Of a DNA stretch of 40,650 nucleotides, positions 5,478 to 14,776 are shown piece by piece. The stretch's first letter is position 1; every line of letters begins with the position of its first letter. Source of the DNA: an uncultured Actinomycetes bacterium (lineage in GTDB: Bacteria > Actinomycetota > Thermoleophilia > Gaiellales > Gaiellaceae); contig CAIWTI010000199.1 in NCBI GenBank assembly GCA_903915545.1, forward strand, positions 1-40,650, given 5' to 3'. The position numbers and the translations under genes are program-made. Below the pieces are notes generated by a model. The model did no database searches. It was not told where the DNA came from and was given only the letters and a program-made list of their open reading frames with translations.

Positions 5478-7340
5478 CTAGCTCGCGGCAGCCTCCTGCT
5501 CGGCAAAGAGCGTCTCCCACCGGTCGAGTAGCTTCTCGAGTTCTCCGCGTGCGCTGGCGTGCTCGTTGAGCAGCTTGGCGTCTGACCAGTTCTCGGCAAG
5601 CTGGCGCTCGAGCTCCGCGACGCGCGCCTCGGCCTTCTCGATGTCGCGCTCGACGAGCTCGACGGGGGTGGCCTTCGGCTTCCCTGGTCGGGCTGCGGGC
5701 TTCGGGGGTTTTGCAGGCTTCACGGCGGCGGGAGCGGTGGCCTCCTCGTCACGGTCGCGGTATTCAGCCCACCCGCCCATGTAGGTGTTCAGCTTCCCGC
5801 CCTCGAGTGCGATCAGGCGACCCGAGACCGCATCGAGCAGTGCGCGATCGTGCGTGACGAGGAGCACAGCGCCAGGGAAGGCGTCGAGCGCCGCTTCGAG
5901 TGACTCGCGGCTCTCGAGGTCGAGGTGGTTCGTGGGCTCGTCGAGGACGAGGAAGTTGGCGCCGCTTGCGACGACGATTGCGAGGGCGAGTCGCCGGCGC
6001 TCGCCGCCGGAGAGCGCCGTGACCGGCTTCTCCTGCTCGTCGTAGCCGGAGAAGAGGAAGCGGCCGAGGAGATTCTGGGCTTCTGGTCGACGTAGCCCGG
6101 TGCCCGCAACCGTGGCGTCGAGGACGGTTCCGCGCTCGTCGAGCTCAGCTTCGTGCTGCGAGAAGTAGGCGATCTCGACGTCGTGGCCGGTTCGGATGAC
6201 GCCTGCCGTGGGCTGGCGACGCCCGAGGATCGTCTCGAGTAGCGTCGTCTTGCCCGCGCCGTTGTGGCCGACGAGCGCGACATGCTCGCCTCGCTCAATT
6301 GCGAACGAGCCGCCGGTGATCAACGTCTTGTCTCCCGCGGTGAGCGTGATGTTCTCGGCCTCGAGGACGACCCGGCCAGAGCGCTTCGGCTTGAGGAACT
6401 CGAACCCGAGTGTCTTGCGCTCTTTCTTGGTCGGTTCCACGCGCTGGTCTTTGAGCCGGTCGATCTGCTTCTGCTTCGACTGCGCCTGGCGTGCCTTGCT
6501 CGCCTTCGCGCCGAAGCGGGTGACGAAGCGCTCCAGTCGTTCGATCTCCTCGCTTTGGCGGTCGGCGGTGCGTTGCAGGTGTTGCTGCCGTGCCGCCTCT
6601 TCCCGCCGCCACACATGCCACTTGCCGGGGAAGTACGTCGACTTGCCGCCTTCGAGTTCGAGCACGGCGGTGGTGACGGCCTCGAGGAACCAGCGATCGT
6701 GGGCAACGAGAATCACCGCCGCATCGATCGTGCGAAGCATCTCCTCAAGCCACTCCATTGACTCGATGTCGAGGTGGTTGGTCGGTTCATCGAGCAGCAA
6801 GAGGTCGGGCTGGGCCGCGAGTGCGCGGGCGAGTGATGCGCGTGTGAGTTCCCCACCCGAAAACGTCGAGAGCGGCCGATCGAGGTCGTCGTCGGTAAAC
6901 CCAAGGCCTCGCACGACAGCTCCTGCGCGCGATCGCCAGTCGTAGCCCCCCGCGTGCTCGAGGCGAGCTTGCGCTTCGGCGTAGCGACGGAGCGTCGCGG
7001 GGTCGTGTGTCCCGGTCGCCATCGCCTGTTCGAGAGAGCGGAGCTCATCCTCGATCGCGGCGAGGTCGGAGGTGCCCGCGAGGACGTAGTCGCGCAGCGG
7101 ACGCGGGCTCGCGGCAGGAGGCCGCTGATCGTGCAACGCGACGCGGGCGCCCTTCTCCCACGCGAAGTCGCCCATGATCGAGGCTTCGCCGGCAATCCCA
7201 CGCAGGAGCGTGGTTTTGCCGGCCCCGTTACGACCTGCAAGCGCCAAGCGGTCGCGGCGTTCGACCTTGAAAGACACGCCGTCGAACAGGGGCGACCCTG
7301 CTAGTTCCTTGCGGAGATTTGATGCGATCACGATGGCCAT
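5478..7340 (-). CDS. ABC-F family ATPase (Uup/EttA-like, ribosome-associated)
   Basis: This soluble twin-ATPase has 620 residues and no membrane domain. ABC1: Walker A GRNGAGKTT (36-44), signature SGGEL (about 161-165), Walker B LLLLDEPTNHLD (180-191). An arginine/lysine-rich interdomain linker (about 245-315) follows. ABC2: Walker A GHNGAGKTT (about 358-366), signature SGGERRR (444-450), Walker B VLDEPTNHLD. A Pro/Lys-rich stretch (about 540-558) leads into a C-terminal coiled coil (560-615), as in Uup. Family members act on ribosomes or branched DNA; some give antibiotic protection, but the linker shows no specific resistance type. ATG 7340 begins the standard MAIVIASNL strand. Confidence 0.93.
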   Translation of the reverse strand: MAIVIASNLRKELAGSPLFDGVSFKVERRDRLALAGRNGAGKTTLLRGIAGEASIMGDFAWEKGARVALHDQRPPAASPRPLRDYVLAGTSDLAAIEDELRSLEQAMATGTHDPATLRRYAEAQARLEHAGGYDWRSRAGAVVRGLGFTDDDLDRPLSTFSGGELTRASLARALAAQPDLLLLDEPTNHLDIESMEWLEEMLRTIDAAVILVAHDRWFLEAVTTAVLELEGGKSTYFPGKWHVWRREEAARQQHLQRTADRQSEEIERLERFVTRFGAKASKARQAQSKQKQIDRLKDQRVEPTKKERKTLGFEFLKPKRSGRVVLEAENITLTAGDKTLITGGSFAIERGEHVALVGHNGAGKTTLLETILGRRQPTAGVIRTGHDVEIAYFSQHEAELDERGTVLDATVAGTGLRRPEAQNLLGRFLFSGYDEQEKPVTALSGGERRRLALAIVVASGANFLVLDEPTNHLDLESRESLEAALDAFPGAVLLVTHDRALLDAVSGRLIALEGGKLNTYMGGWAEYRDRDEEATAPAAVKPAKPPKPAARPGKPKATPVELVERDIEKAEARVAELERQLAENWSDAKLLNEHASARGELEKLLDRWETLFAEQEAAAS

Positions 7341-7365
7341 AGCGTTTAGCCGCCACAATGAGGGT

Positions 7366-9228
7366 ATGCGGCACGGACTTCGCAGGAGAATGTTCTTCGC
7401 CAGCGCAGGCCTTGCCGCGCTCATCGGCGCTGCGTTCGTCATTCTGATCGTTGCGATCGTGAACCTGCGGTCGCAATCGCGCACCGAGCGTCACTCGGAA
7501 GAGGTGATCGCAACCGCGAACAAGCTGGAGAAGCTGGTTCTCGACCTCCAGACCGGTGCGCGCGGGTACGTGATCAGCCATCACGGCGTCTATCTCAAGC
7601 CGTGGCAGAACGCGAACGCCGCGTTCCCGGAGATCGCGGCGAACCTCCAGAGGCTTGTGAAGTCGAATCCGACGCAGGCGAAGCGCGCAAAGAACATCAT
7701 CGCCGGGATCAAGGATTACGAGGTCACGTGGGCCGACCTCGTCATTCTCACGGCGGCTGAGAACCCGACCAAGGCGCGGGCGCTCGTGATCACAGGGGTA
7801 GGCGAGCAGAAGGTCGACCGCCTCCGCCGCCAGTTCGACGCGTTCGTCGCTGCGGAGCAACTGCAGTCGGACAAGCTCCGGCAGCGAGCCGATCGGCAGG
7901 AGACCTACGCGATCGTGCTTGGTGCGTTCGGCCTTGGGAGCTCGCTGCTGCTGATCGCCGTGTTTGGCGTGTACGTCGCACGCCGCGTCGTCGGGCCGAT
8001 CCGTCGCGTGGCTGGTGCGACTCAGCGTCTCGCGGCAGGCGACTTGAGCGAGCGGGTCGGCGAGGGTGGGAGCGACGAGATCGGGGAGCTCGGCCGCAAC
8101 TTCAACCGCATGGCCGAATCGATCGAGACCGCCCAGGAGGAGCTCGCCGGCCAGAACAACGACCTTGCGCGCCTGACGACCGTGCTGCGCGGCGTTCTCG
8201 ACTCAACGGTCGACGGGATCGCGCTCACGGACCTCGACGGGAACATCCAAATCGTCAACCGACCGCTGCAGAAGTTCGTCGACGAACTCGGGCTCGAGGA
8301 GGGCGGCAACGTCGTGGAGCAGCTCCTCTCGGCGCGCGAGAAGCTTCGCGATCCGGAGAACTTCCAGGAGCTGATCGAGCGGCTCCGCTCGCACCCCGAC
8401 GAGCCGTCGGCCGACGAGTTTGAGTTCCTCGATCCGTACCGGGTCTTCGTTGAGTACACCGCGCCGGTGCGGACAGACAACGGCGAGCTGCTTGGCCGGA
8501 TCTGGACGCTCCGCGAGGTGACGCAGGAGCGTGAGCTTGACCGACTCAAGGATGAGTTCGTCGCGACGGTCTCGCATGAGCTGCGGACGCCGCTGACGTC
8601 AATGATGGGCTTTCTCGAGATGCTCCGCGAAGGGGAGGCGGGCGGCCTGACCCCCGAGCAGTCGCGCTTCCTCGGCATCGTCTACCGGAGCTCCGAACGG
8701 CTCCAGCGGCTTGTCGGCGACCTGCTCTTTGTTGCACGACTCGACGCAAGCGGCCTGCAGTTGCACCTCGAAGACGGCGTTCGTCTCGACGAGGTCGTCA
8801 CCGATTCGATCGAATCCTCGTCGGCACTCGCTCGCTCGAAGGACATCGAGCTGACATTCGCCTGCAACGAGCCGAACGGTGTCGCCGTTCGCGGCGATAA
8901 GGAGCGTCTCGCGCAGGTCACCGCGAACCTCCTCTCGAACGCGCTCAAGTTCACGCCAAGCGGCGGCAAAGTCGGCGCCCGCGTGTTCATCGAGGGCGAG
9001 GACGGTGTACTTGAGATCGAGGACACGGGCATCGGTATCCCCGAGGCAGAGCAGGAACGGCTGTTCTCGCGCTTCTTCCGCTCGTCCACGGCCACGAGCC
9101 AGGCGATTCCCGGCACGGGCCTAGGACTCGCAATCGCTCGGGCGATCGCCGAGGCACACGGCGGGTCGATCACCGTGAAGTCCAAGGTTGGCGACGGAAC
9201 GTGCTTCCGCGTCGTCATCCCGCTGTGA
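7366..9228 (+). CDS. Membrane sensor histidine kinase, CHASE3-HAMP-PAS-HisKA-HATPase
   Basis: The product is 620 residues: helix 12-34; extracytoplasmic CHASE3-like domain about 38-178 (with the LQTGARGYVI motif); helix 183-205; HAMP 206-258; PAS about 272-385; HisKA with SHELRTPL (His404); HATPase with ANLLSNALKF, DTGIGIPE and GTGLGLAI. It is an orphan here, since no response regulator is adjacent. ATG 7366 was chosen because the N-terminal helix follows directly. CACAAT ending 6 bases upstream may be a weak leaderless -10, while GAGGGT could serve as a poor Shine-Dalgarno sequence. It diverges from the ABC-F gene with a 25-base gap. Confidence 0.93.
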   Translation: MRHGLRRRMFFASAGLAALIGAAFVILIVAIVNLRSQSRTERHSEEVIATANKLEKLVLDLQTGARGYVISHHGVYLKPWQNANAAFPEIAANLQRLVKSNPTQAKRAKNIIAGIKDYEVTWADLVILTAAENPTKARALVITGVGEQKVDRLRRQFDAFVAAEQLQSDKLRQRADRQETYAIVLGAFGLGSSLLLIAVFGVYVARRVVGPIRRVAGATQRLAAGDLSERVGEGGSDEIGELGRNFNRMAESIETAQEELAGQNNDLARLTTVLRGVLDSTVDGIALTDLDGNIQIVNRPLQKFVDELGLEEGGNVVEQLLSAREKLRDPENFQELIERLRSHPDEPSADEFEFLDPYRVFVEYTAPVRTDNGELLGRIWTLREVTQERELDRLKDEFVATVSHELRTPLTSMMGFLEMLREGEAGGLTPEQSRFLGIVYRSSERLQRLVGDLLFVARLDASGLQLHLEDGVRLDEVVTDSIESSSALARSKDIELTFACNEPNGVAVRGDKERLAQVTANLLSNALKFTPSGGKVGARVFIEGEDGVLEIEDTGIGIPEAEQERLFSRFFRSSTATSQAIPGTGLGLAIARAIAEAHGGSITVKSKVGDGTCFRVVIPL

Positions 9229-9340
9229 CCACTCTGTAGCTCGGAACGCCGATCCCAGGCAGGACTCTGCCGGTATCGTCGAATCCAGAGCGGATGCCGC
9301 ATGTCGCGGTGAACGCACGATTCGACGAGGGAGTGAGCAC

Positions 9341-9790
9341 GTGAAGATCGCCGTAGCCTTTGACCACCGCGGAGTCCACCTGCGCGAAGCTGTTCTGGAA
9401 GTCCTTGCCGGTCACGACGTGATCGACTTCGGCACCCACAACGACGAGGTTCGGGTCGACTACCCGGACAAGGCTCGTGAGGTTGGCGAGGCGATTCAGC
9501 GAGGCGACGCAGAGCGGGGGATTCTCGTGTGCGGTTCGGGTGTGGGTGCGTCGATCGCGGCCTGCAAGCTCACCGGCGTACGCGCAGCGATCTGTCATGA
9601 CCCCTATAGCGCGCATCAGGGTGTCGAGCACGACGATCTGAACGTGCTGTGTCTGGGCTCGGAGATCATCGGCCCGTCGGTCGCACGCGAGCTCGTTGCG
9701 ACGTTCCTTTCGGCGGCATTCGACGGCGGCGAGCGGTACGTGGCGCGCCTCGACAAGGTTGCTGCAATGGAGCGTCGACTCGGCACGTGA
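9341..9790 (+). CDS. rpiB: Ribose-5-phosphate isomerase B
   Basis: The enzyme interconverts ribose-5-phosphate and ribulose-5-phosphate. The 149-residue product has the RpiB/LacAB pattern: KIAVAFDHRGVHLREAV at the N-terminus, DFGTHNDEVRVDYPD, and the phosphate loop GILVCGSGVGASIAACK. The proton-acceptor position just before the loop is Cys in LVCGSG. A sugar-binding segment reads DPYSAHQGVEHDDLNVLCLG. GTG 9341 follows GAGGGAG at 9 bases. It precedes the tal-pgi-gnd-zwf-opcA run and is probably its first gene, 104 bases ahead. Confidence 0.92.
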   Translation: MKIAVAFDHRGVHLREAVLEVLAGHDVIDFGTHNDEVRVDYPDKAREVGEAIQRGDAERGILVCGSGVGASIAACKLTGVRAAICHDPYSAHQGVEHDDLNVLCLGSEIIGPSVARELVATFLSAAFDGGERYVARLDKVAAMERRLGT

Positions 9791-9894
9791 TCACGGTGGC
9801 TCACGGAGATCGGTAGGGCGGCGATTTCGGGAACGCAAGCAGCGAGCGTGTCGTTAACCCGAGAGAGTCCCCATACGAGAAGAAGGTGGTAGAC

Positions 9895-10995
9895 ATGTCA
9901 CGGCTCACAGCACTTGCGGAACACGGACAGTCGGTGTGGGTCGATCTTCTCTCGCGCGAGTTCGTTTCGTCGGGACGCTTAGCTGACCTCGTCACGAGGC
10001 ATGGAGTGATGGGGCTGACCTCGAACCCCGCGATCTTCCAGGCTGCGATCTCCGGCTCGAGCGCCTACGACGCGCAACTTGCCGAGGTCCTGGCGACGGG
10101 TGCTGACGAACGCGAGACGTTCTTCGAACTTGCAATCGCGGATGTTCAGGCGGCCTGTGACGTGCTCCGCTCGGTATTCGACGCGACGGCCGGCAACGAC
10201 GGGTTCGTCTCGCTTGAGGTCGACCCAGGGCTTGCCTACGACACCGTAGGGACAACGCGACAGGCACTCGAGCTTGCCGAGCGGGTCGATCGGCCGAATC
10301 TGATGGTGAAGATCCCGGCGACGGAAGCCGGTCTTCCCGCGATCGAAGAGGCGATCGCACGCGGGGTGTCGATCAACGTGACGTTGATCTTCTCGCTCGA
10401 GCGGTACGCAGCTGTGGTTTCGGCCTACCTCGCCGGTCTGGAGCGGCTTGTTGCTGCGGGTGGCAACCCGGGGCAGTTGCGATCTGTCGCCTCGTTCTTC
10501 ATCAGCCGTGTTGACTCCGAGGCCGATCGCCGCCTTGAAGCAGCGGGGCGTCCAGAGCTCGCGGGCAAGCTCGGGATCGCCAACGCGAAGCTCGCCTACC
10601 GCCACTTCACCGAGGCCTTCGCGGGTCCGCGGTGGGAGGCGCTCGCCGCCCGTGGAGCAGTTGCGCAGCGCCCGCTGTGGGCGTCGACGTCGACGAAGAA
10701 TCCGGCCTACCGGGACACGATGTATGTCGAAGAGCTGGTTGGGCCGCAGACGGTGAACACCATGCCCACCGAAACGATTGAGGCGTTCGAAGATCACGGC
10801 GTCGTTCGCGGCAACACCGTGTGCGACGGGTGGCACGAGGCAGACGAGCTGTTCGCGGCGATCGCTGCCGCAGGAGTCGACGTCGTCGATGTGACCCGCG
10901 TGCTCGAGGATGAGGGCGTGAAGAAGTTCGCAGATGCCTTCGACGCTCTGCTCGATGTGATCCGTGCGCGGCGCGGAGAGATCTCACCCGCGTGA
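9895..10995 (+). CDS. tal: Transaldolase
   Basis: The enzyme transfers dihydroxyacetone units in the non-oxidative pentose phosphate pathway. The 366-residue product is of the long actinobacterial/TalB-related subclass that pairs with pgi. It shows GLTSNPAIFQAAI at the N-terminus, the Schiff-base lysine in LMVKIPAT, and SINVTLIFSLERY and FISRVDSE downstream. ATG 9895 follows AGAAGG; the GTG at 9886 would place the Shine-Dalgarno sequence over the start. Its stop overlaps the pgi GTG start. Confidence 0.93.
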   Translation: MSRLTALAEHGQSVWVDLLSREFVSSGRLADLVTRHGVMGLTSNPAIFQAAISGSSAYDAQLAEVLATGADERETFFELAIADVQAACDVLRSVFDATAGNDGFVSLEVDPGLAYDTVGTTRQALELAERVDRPNLMVKIPATEAGLPAIEEAIARGVSINVTLIFSLERYAAVVSAYLAGLERLVAAGGNPGQLRSVASFFISRVDSEADRRLEAAGRPELAGKLGIANAKLAYRHFTEAFAGPRWEALAARGAVAQRPLWASTSTKNPAYRDTMYVEELVGPQTVNTMPTETIEAFEDHGVVRGNTVCDGWHEADELFAAIAAAGVDVVDVTRVLEDEGVKKFADAFDALLDVIRARRGEISPA

Positions 10996-12374
10996 CGCGC
11001 GAACCTCTCACTCCCGCCGAGATCGTCGAGCGAATTTGGGCGCGTGATCCGATGCTGTGGACGGGCCGCGACGAGGGTCGGTGGCTTGGGTGGCTCGACG
11101 AGCCAAAGCGGGGCGAGCAAGAGGTCGATGCGCTCGCGGAGCTGGCCGATGGTGTCGCCGGACTTACCGACGATGTCGTGCTCCTCGGCATGGGTGGGTC
11201 GTCGCTGGCACCCGAGGTGCTGCGCGTCGCGCTTAACGCCAACCGGTTTCACGTGCTCGACACGACGCATCCCCGCGCGATCCGTGAGCTCGAGGCACGC
11301 ATCGATCCGGGCCGCACGCTGTTTGTCGTCGCGTCGAAGTCCGGTTCGACGCTCGAGACGCGTTCACACGCTGAGTACTTCTGGTCGCGCGTACCCAAGG
11401 GCGACAAGTGGATTGCGATCACCGATCCTGGTTCCGACCTCGAACGACTCGCGCGTGAGCGAGGCTTTCGGGCGGTCATCTCGGGCGAGCCTACGATCGG
11501 GGGCCGCTATTCGGCGCTCTCACCGTTTGGTCTCGTGCCCGCCGCACTGATGGGCATGGACGTGATGCGGCTGCTCGTCCGCACACGCGAGATGTCCGAC
11601 GCGACGCGTGGGGTTGTTGGGAATCCCGCCCTCGACCTTGGGCTGGCCCTTGGCGAGGGTTGGCATGAGGGACGCGACAAGGTCTGCATCAGCGGCAACG
11701 CAGGCTCGTTTGGTCTTTGGGCCGAGCAGCTACTCGCCGAATCGACAGGCAAGCTTGGCAAGGGTTTGATTCCAGCCCCTGGTGTCTCTGGGGCAGGAAG
11801 CGACCGCCAGCACCATACGGTCGATATTGCCGACCCCTACGAGCTCGGGCAGGAGTTCTTCAAGTGGGAGTTCGCGACGGCCGTTGCCGGCGCGTTGCTC
11901 GGCATCAACCCGTTCGATCAGCCCGACGTCCAGGCGGCGAAGGATCGAACGAACGAGGTGTTGAAGGCGGGCGACGCAGCCCTTGAGATGGAAGGTTCGA
12001 TCGCCGAGATCGCGGAGTTGGCAGCGCCCGGCGACTACATCGCGATCCAGGGGTTCATCGACCCGACCGAGGCGGCAACCGAACGTCTCTGGTCGGTCGC
12101 CCGGTCGCTTGAACAACGCACCGGCTGCGTGCCAACGGTCGGCATCGGGCCCCGGTACCTCCACTCGACAGGTCAGCTCCACAAGGGCGGCCCCAACACC
12201 GGACTCTTTATCCAGGTGCTTGATGATGTGGGCGACGAGCTGCCGATTCCGGGGCAGCCGTTCGGGTTCGGGCGCCTCATTCGTGCGCAAGCCGCTGGCG
12301 ACTTCGCCTCGCTCAAGGAGCGCGGCCGCCGTGTTGTGCGCGTCCACCTCAACGACCTCGAGGAGGTCTCGTGA
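10992..12374 (+). CDS. pgi: Glucose-6-phosphate isomerase (short, transaldolase-associated type)
   Basis: It interconverts glucose-6-phosphate and fructose-6-phosphate. The 460-residue product is shorter than classical 550-residue Pgi and corresponds to the form found fused behind transaldolase in some bacteria. Motifs are VVASKSGSTLET (phosphate-binding SIS loop), GRYSALSPFGLVPAALMG, and HKGGPNTG containing a C-terminal lysine. The GTG overlaps the tal stop (GTGA), so the two are separate but coupled polypeptides here. Next gene gnd overlaps its stop the same way. Confidence 0.9.
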   Translation: MTREPLTPAEIVERIWARDPMLWTGRDEGRWLGWLDEPKRGEQEVDALAELADGVAGLTDDVVLLGMGGSSLAPEVLRVALNANRFHVLDTTHPRAIRELEARIDPGRTLFVVASKSGSTLETRSHAEYFWSRVPKGDKWIAITDPGSDLERLARERGFRAVISGEPTIGGRYSALSPFGLVPAALMGMDVMRLLVRTREMSDATRGVVGNPALDLGLALGEGWHEGRDKVCISGNAGSFGLWAEQLLAESTGKLGKGLIPAPGVSGAGSDRQHHTVDIADPYELGQEFFKWEFATAVAGALLGINPFDQPDVQAAKDRTNEVLKAGDAALEMEGSIAEIAELAAPGDYIAIQGFIDPTEAATERLWSVARSLEQRTGCVPTVGIGPRYLHSTGQLHKGGPNTGLFIQVLDDVGDELPIPGQPFGFGRLIRAQAAGDFASLKERGRRVVRVHLNDLEEVS

Positions 12375-13255
12375 AGCTTGGCATGATCGGACTCGGACGG
12401 ATGGGTGCGCGCATGGCGGAGCGCCTGCGTCGCGCAGGTCACGACGTCGCAACCTACGACCCGCAGGTCGAATCGTCGGCGTCTTCCGTTGCCGAGCTTG
12501 CGACGCAGCTCGCCTCACCTCGCATCTTCTGGCTGATGGTTCCTGCCGGTGAGATCACCGAGTCGACGTTCGACGCGGTTCTCGCCGTGGCATCGACGGG
12601 CGACATCGTGATCGACGGTGGCAACTCGAACTTCCGCGATTCACAGGCCCGGGCGCGCCGTGCCGCAGAGCAGGGTGTTGCGTTCATCGACGCGGGCGTT
12701 TCGGGTGGCGTCTGGGGACTCGACAACGGGTACTGCCTGATGGTCGGTGGCGACAGAGCGGCGGTCGAGCTTGTTGAGCCGATCTTCCGCGATCTGGCTC
12801 CAACCGATGGTTACGCCCATGTTGGGACGGCGGGTGCCGGTCACTTCGCGAAGATGGTGCATAACGGCATCGAGTACGGCCTGATGCAGGCCTACGCCGA
12901 GGGCTTCGAAGTGATGCGCAAGTCGGAATTCGACTTCGACCTTCACGAGGTCGCGGGAATCTGGCGCTACGGATCGGTTGTGCGCTCGTGGCTCCTCGAC
13001 CTGCTCCACAACGCGTTTGAGCAGGAGGGTTCGGGGCTCGACCGGATCAAGGGCTACGTCGAAGATTCGGGCGAAGGGCGTTGGACGATCGCCGAAGCGA
13101 TCGCCGAGGATGTCCCCGTTCCTGTCATCTCGGCTGCGCTCTTCGCGCGCTTTGCCTCCCGCGAGGATGAGTCGTACGCGGCGAAGGTCAACGCGGCGCT
13201 CCGCGCCCAGTTCGGTGGTCACGCAGTCAAGTCGAATGATGAGGCGGGTTCGTGA
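12371..13255 (+). CDS. gnd: 6-phosphogluconate dehydrogenase, short (GntZ/YqeC-like) type
   Basis: It oxidatively decarboxylates 6-phosphogluconate to ribulose-5-phosphate. The 294-residue product is the short form, lacking the long C-terminal half of E. coli Gnd; short forms often prefer NAD+. Seen: GLGRMGARMAERL Rossmann loop, DGGNSNFRDS, DAGVSGGVWGLDNGYCLMVG substrate loop and KMVHNGIEYGLMQAYAEG with the catalytic lysine and asparagine. GTG start coupled to pgi; stop coupled to zwf. Confidence 0.92.
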   Translation: MKLGMIGLGRMGARMAERLRRAGHDVATYDPQVESSASSVAELATQLASPRIFWLMVPAGEITESTFDAVLAVASTGDIVIDGGNSNFRDSQARARRAAEQGVAFIDAGVSGGVWGLDNGYCLMVGGDRAAVELVEPIFRDLAPTDGYAHVGTAGAGHFAKMVHNGIEYGLMQAYAEGFEVMRKSEFDFDLHEVAGIWRYGSVVRSWLLDLLHNAFEQEGSGLDRIKGYVEDSGEGRWTIAEAIAEDVPVPVISAALFARFASREDESYAAKVNAALRAQFGGHAVKSNDEAGS

Positions 13256-14763
13256 GCGCGCACGCCGAAGAGAATCCGCTGCTTGAGGGGCTCGATCTCG
13301 GACGTCGTCCCGAGTCGTGTGCGCTCGTGATCTTTGGTGCGTCCGGCGACCTCACTCAGCGCAAGCTGATGCCGGCGCTGTACTCGCTCGCGATCCGCGG
13401 CCTGCTGCCCGAACACTTCGTCGTCATTGGCGCGGCGCGCACCCCGGGCACAGACGATGAGTTCCGCGCGAAGATGCGCGAGGCGATCGAGAAGTACGCG
13501 CGTGACCCGTTCCGGGAGGATGTGTGGGAACGACTTGCCTCGGGCATGCGCTACGCCGCGCTCGACTTCTCCGACGAGACGAGCGAGAACTCGCTCGTCC
13601 GGATCCTCTCGACCGTCGATGCTGAGTACGGGACACAGGGCAACCGCGTCTTCTACTTCGCGGTACCGCCGAACGCGATCGCGACGCTCGTCAGCGAGCT
13701 CGCCGCACGTCGGGCCGCCGAAGGTTGGGTGCGACTGATCATCGAGAAGCCGTTCGGGAACGACCTAGCCTCGGCACGCTCGCTCAACGAGCTGATCGCC
13801 GACCGCTTCTCGGAGCGCGAGGTCTATCGCATCGATCACTACCTCGGCAAAGAGACCGTGCAGAACATGTTGGCGTTGCGTTTTGCCAACGGCATCTTCG
13901 AGCCGATCTGGAATCGCCAATTCGTCGACCACGTCCAGATCACCGTGGCCGAGTCGATCGGCATCGAAGGGCGCGGCTCGTTCTACGAGCACACCGGCGC
14001 GATCCGCGACATCTTCCAGAACCTCCTGCTGCAGCTGGTTGCGATCACCGCCATGGAGCCGCCGAGCGACTTCACCGCCGACTCGGTACGGAACGAGAAG
14101 GTCAAGGTGCTCCGGTCGTTGCAGACGCCCGACCCAACATCTGTCGTGCGGGGCCAGTACGGCCGCGGCTTCGTTGAGGGCATCGAGGTTCCGGGCTATC
14201 GCGAAGAGGATGGCGTCGACCCGGCGTCGATGACCGACACCTACGTCGCCGCCAAGCTCTACGTCGACAACTGGCGTTGGGCGGATACGCCGTTCTACGT
14301 ACGCATGGGTAAGCGGCTGGGTCGCCGCGAAACCACGGTTGCGATCCAGTTCAAGCGGGCACCGCACCCACCCTTTGCCGAGGCAACCTCGGACAGCCTG
14401 CGGCCGAACGTTCTGTTGATTCACGTCCAGCCCGACGAGGGCATGTCGCTGGCGATCGGCGCCAAGGTCCCAGGGCAGGGAATGTCGATTCGCACCGTTC
14501 ACATGGACTTCCTCTACGGCAGCGCGTTCCGCGAAGGTCTTCCCGAGGCGTACGAGCGGCTGATCCTCGACGCGATGCTCGGTGACGCGACGCTGTTTAC
14601 GCGCTCCGATGAGATTGAGGAGCAGTGGGCGCTCGTCGACGCGATCACCTCGGCGTGGGAGCGCGATCGCACGGCGTTCCCGAATTACGCCGCCGGGACG
14701 TGGGGGCCGCCATCTGCCGACGAGCTGCTGCATCGCGATGGCCGCTCGTGGCGACGGCACTGA
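13252..14763 (+). CDS. zwf: Glucose-6-phosphate 1-dehydrogenase
   Basis: It catalyses the first oxidative step of the pentose phosphate pathway, making NADPH and 6-phosphogluconolactone. The 503-residue product shows the N-terminal dinucleotide loop FGASGDLTQRKLMPALYSL, the active-site signature RIDHYLGKETVQNMLALRFAN, and the C-terminal substrate dimer domain. The GTG start overlaps the gnd stop. No pgl (lactonase) gene follows; instead opcA is next, as in many actinobacteria where OpcA is needed for active Zwf. Confidence 0.96.
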   Translation: MSAHAEENPLLEGLDLGRRPESCALVIFGASGDLTQRKLMPALYSLAIRGLLPEHFVVIGAARTPGTDDEFRAKMREAIEKYARDPFREDVWERLASGMRYAALDFSDETSENSLVRILSTVDAEYGTQGNRVFYFAVPPNAIATLVSELAARRAAEGWVRLIIEKPFGNDLASARSLNELIADRFSEREVYRIDHYLGKETVQNMLALRFANGIFEPIWNRQFVDHVQITVAESIGIEGRGSFYEHTGAIRDIFQNLLLQLVAITAMEPPSDFTADSVRNEKVKVLRSLQTPDPTSVVRGQYGRGFVEGIEVPGYREEDGVDPASMTDTYVAAKLYVDNWRWADTPFYVRMGKRLGRRETTVAIQFKRAPHPPFAEATSDSLRPNVLLIHVQPDEGMSLAIGAKVPGQGMSIRTVHMDFLYGSAFREGLPEAYERLILDAMLGDATLFTRSDEIEEQWALVDAITSAWERDRTAFPNYAAGTWGPPSADELLHRDGRSWRRH

Positions 14764-14776
14764 GCCCGGAGGGATC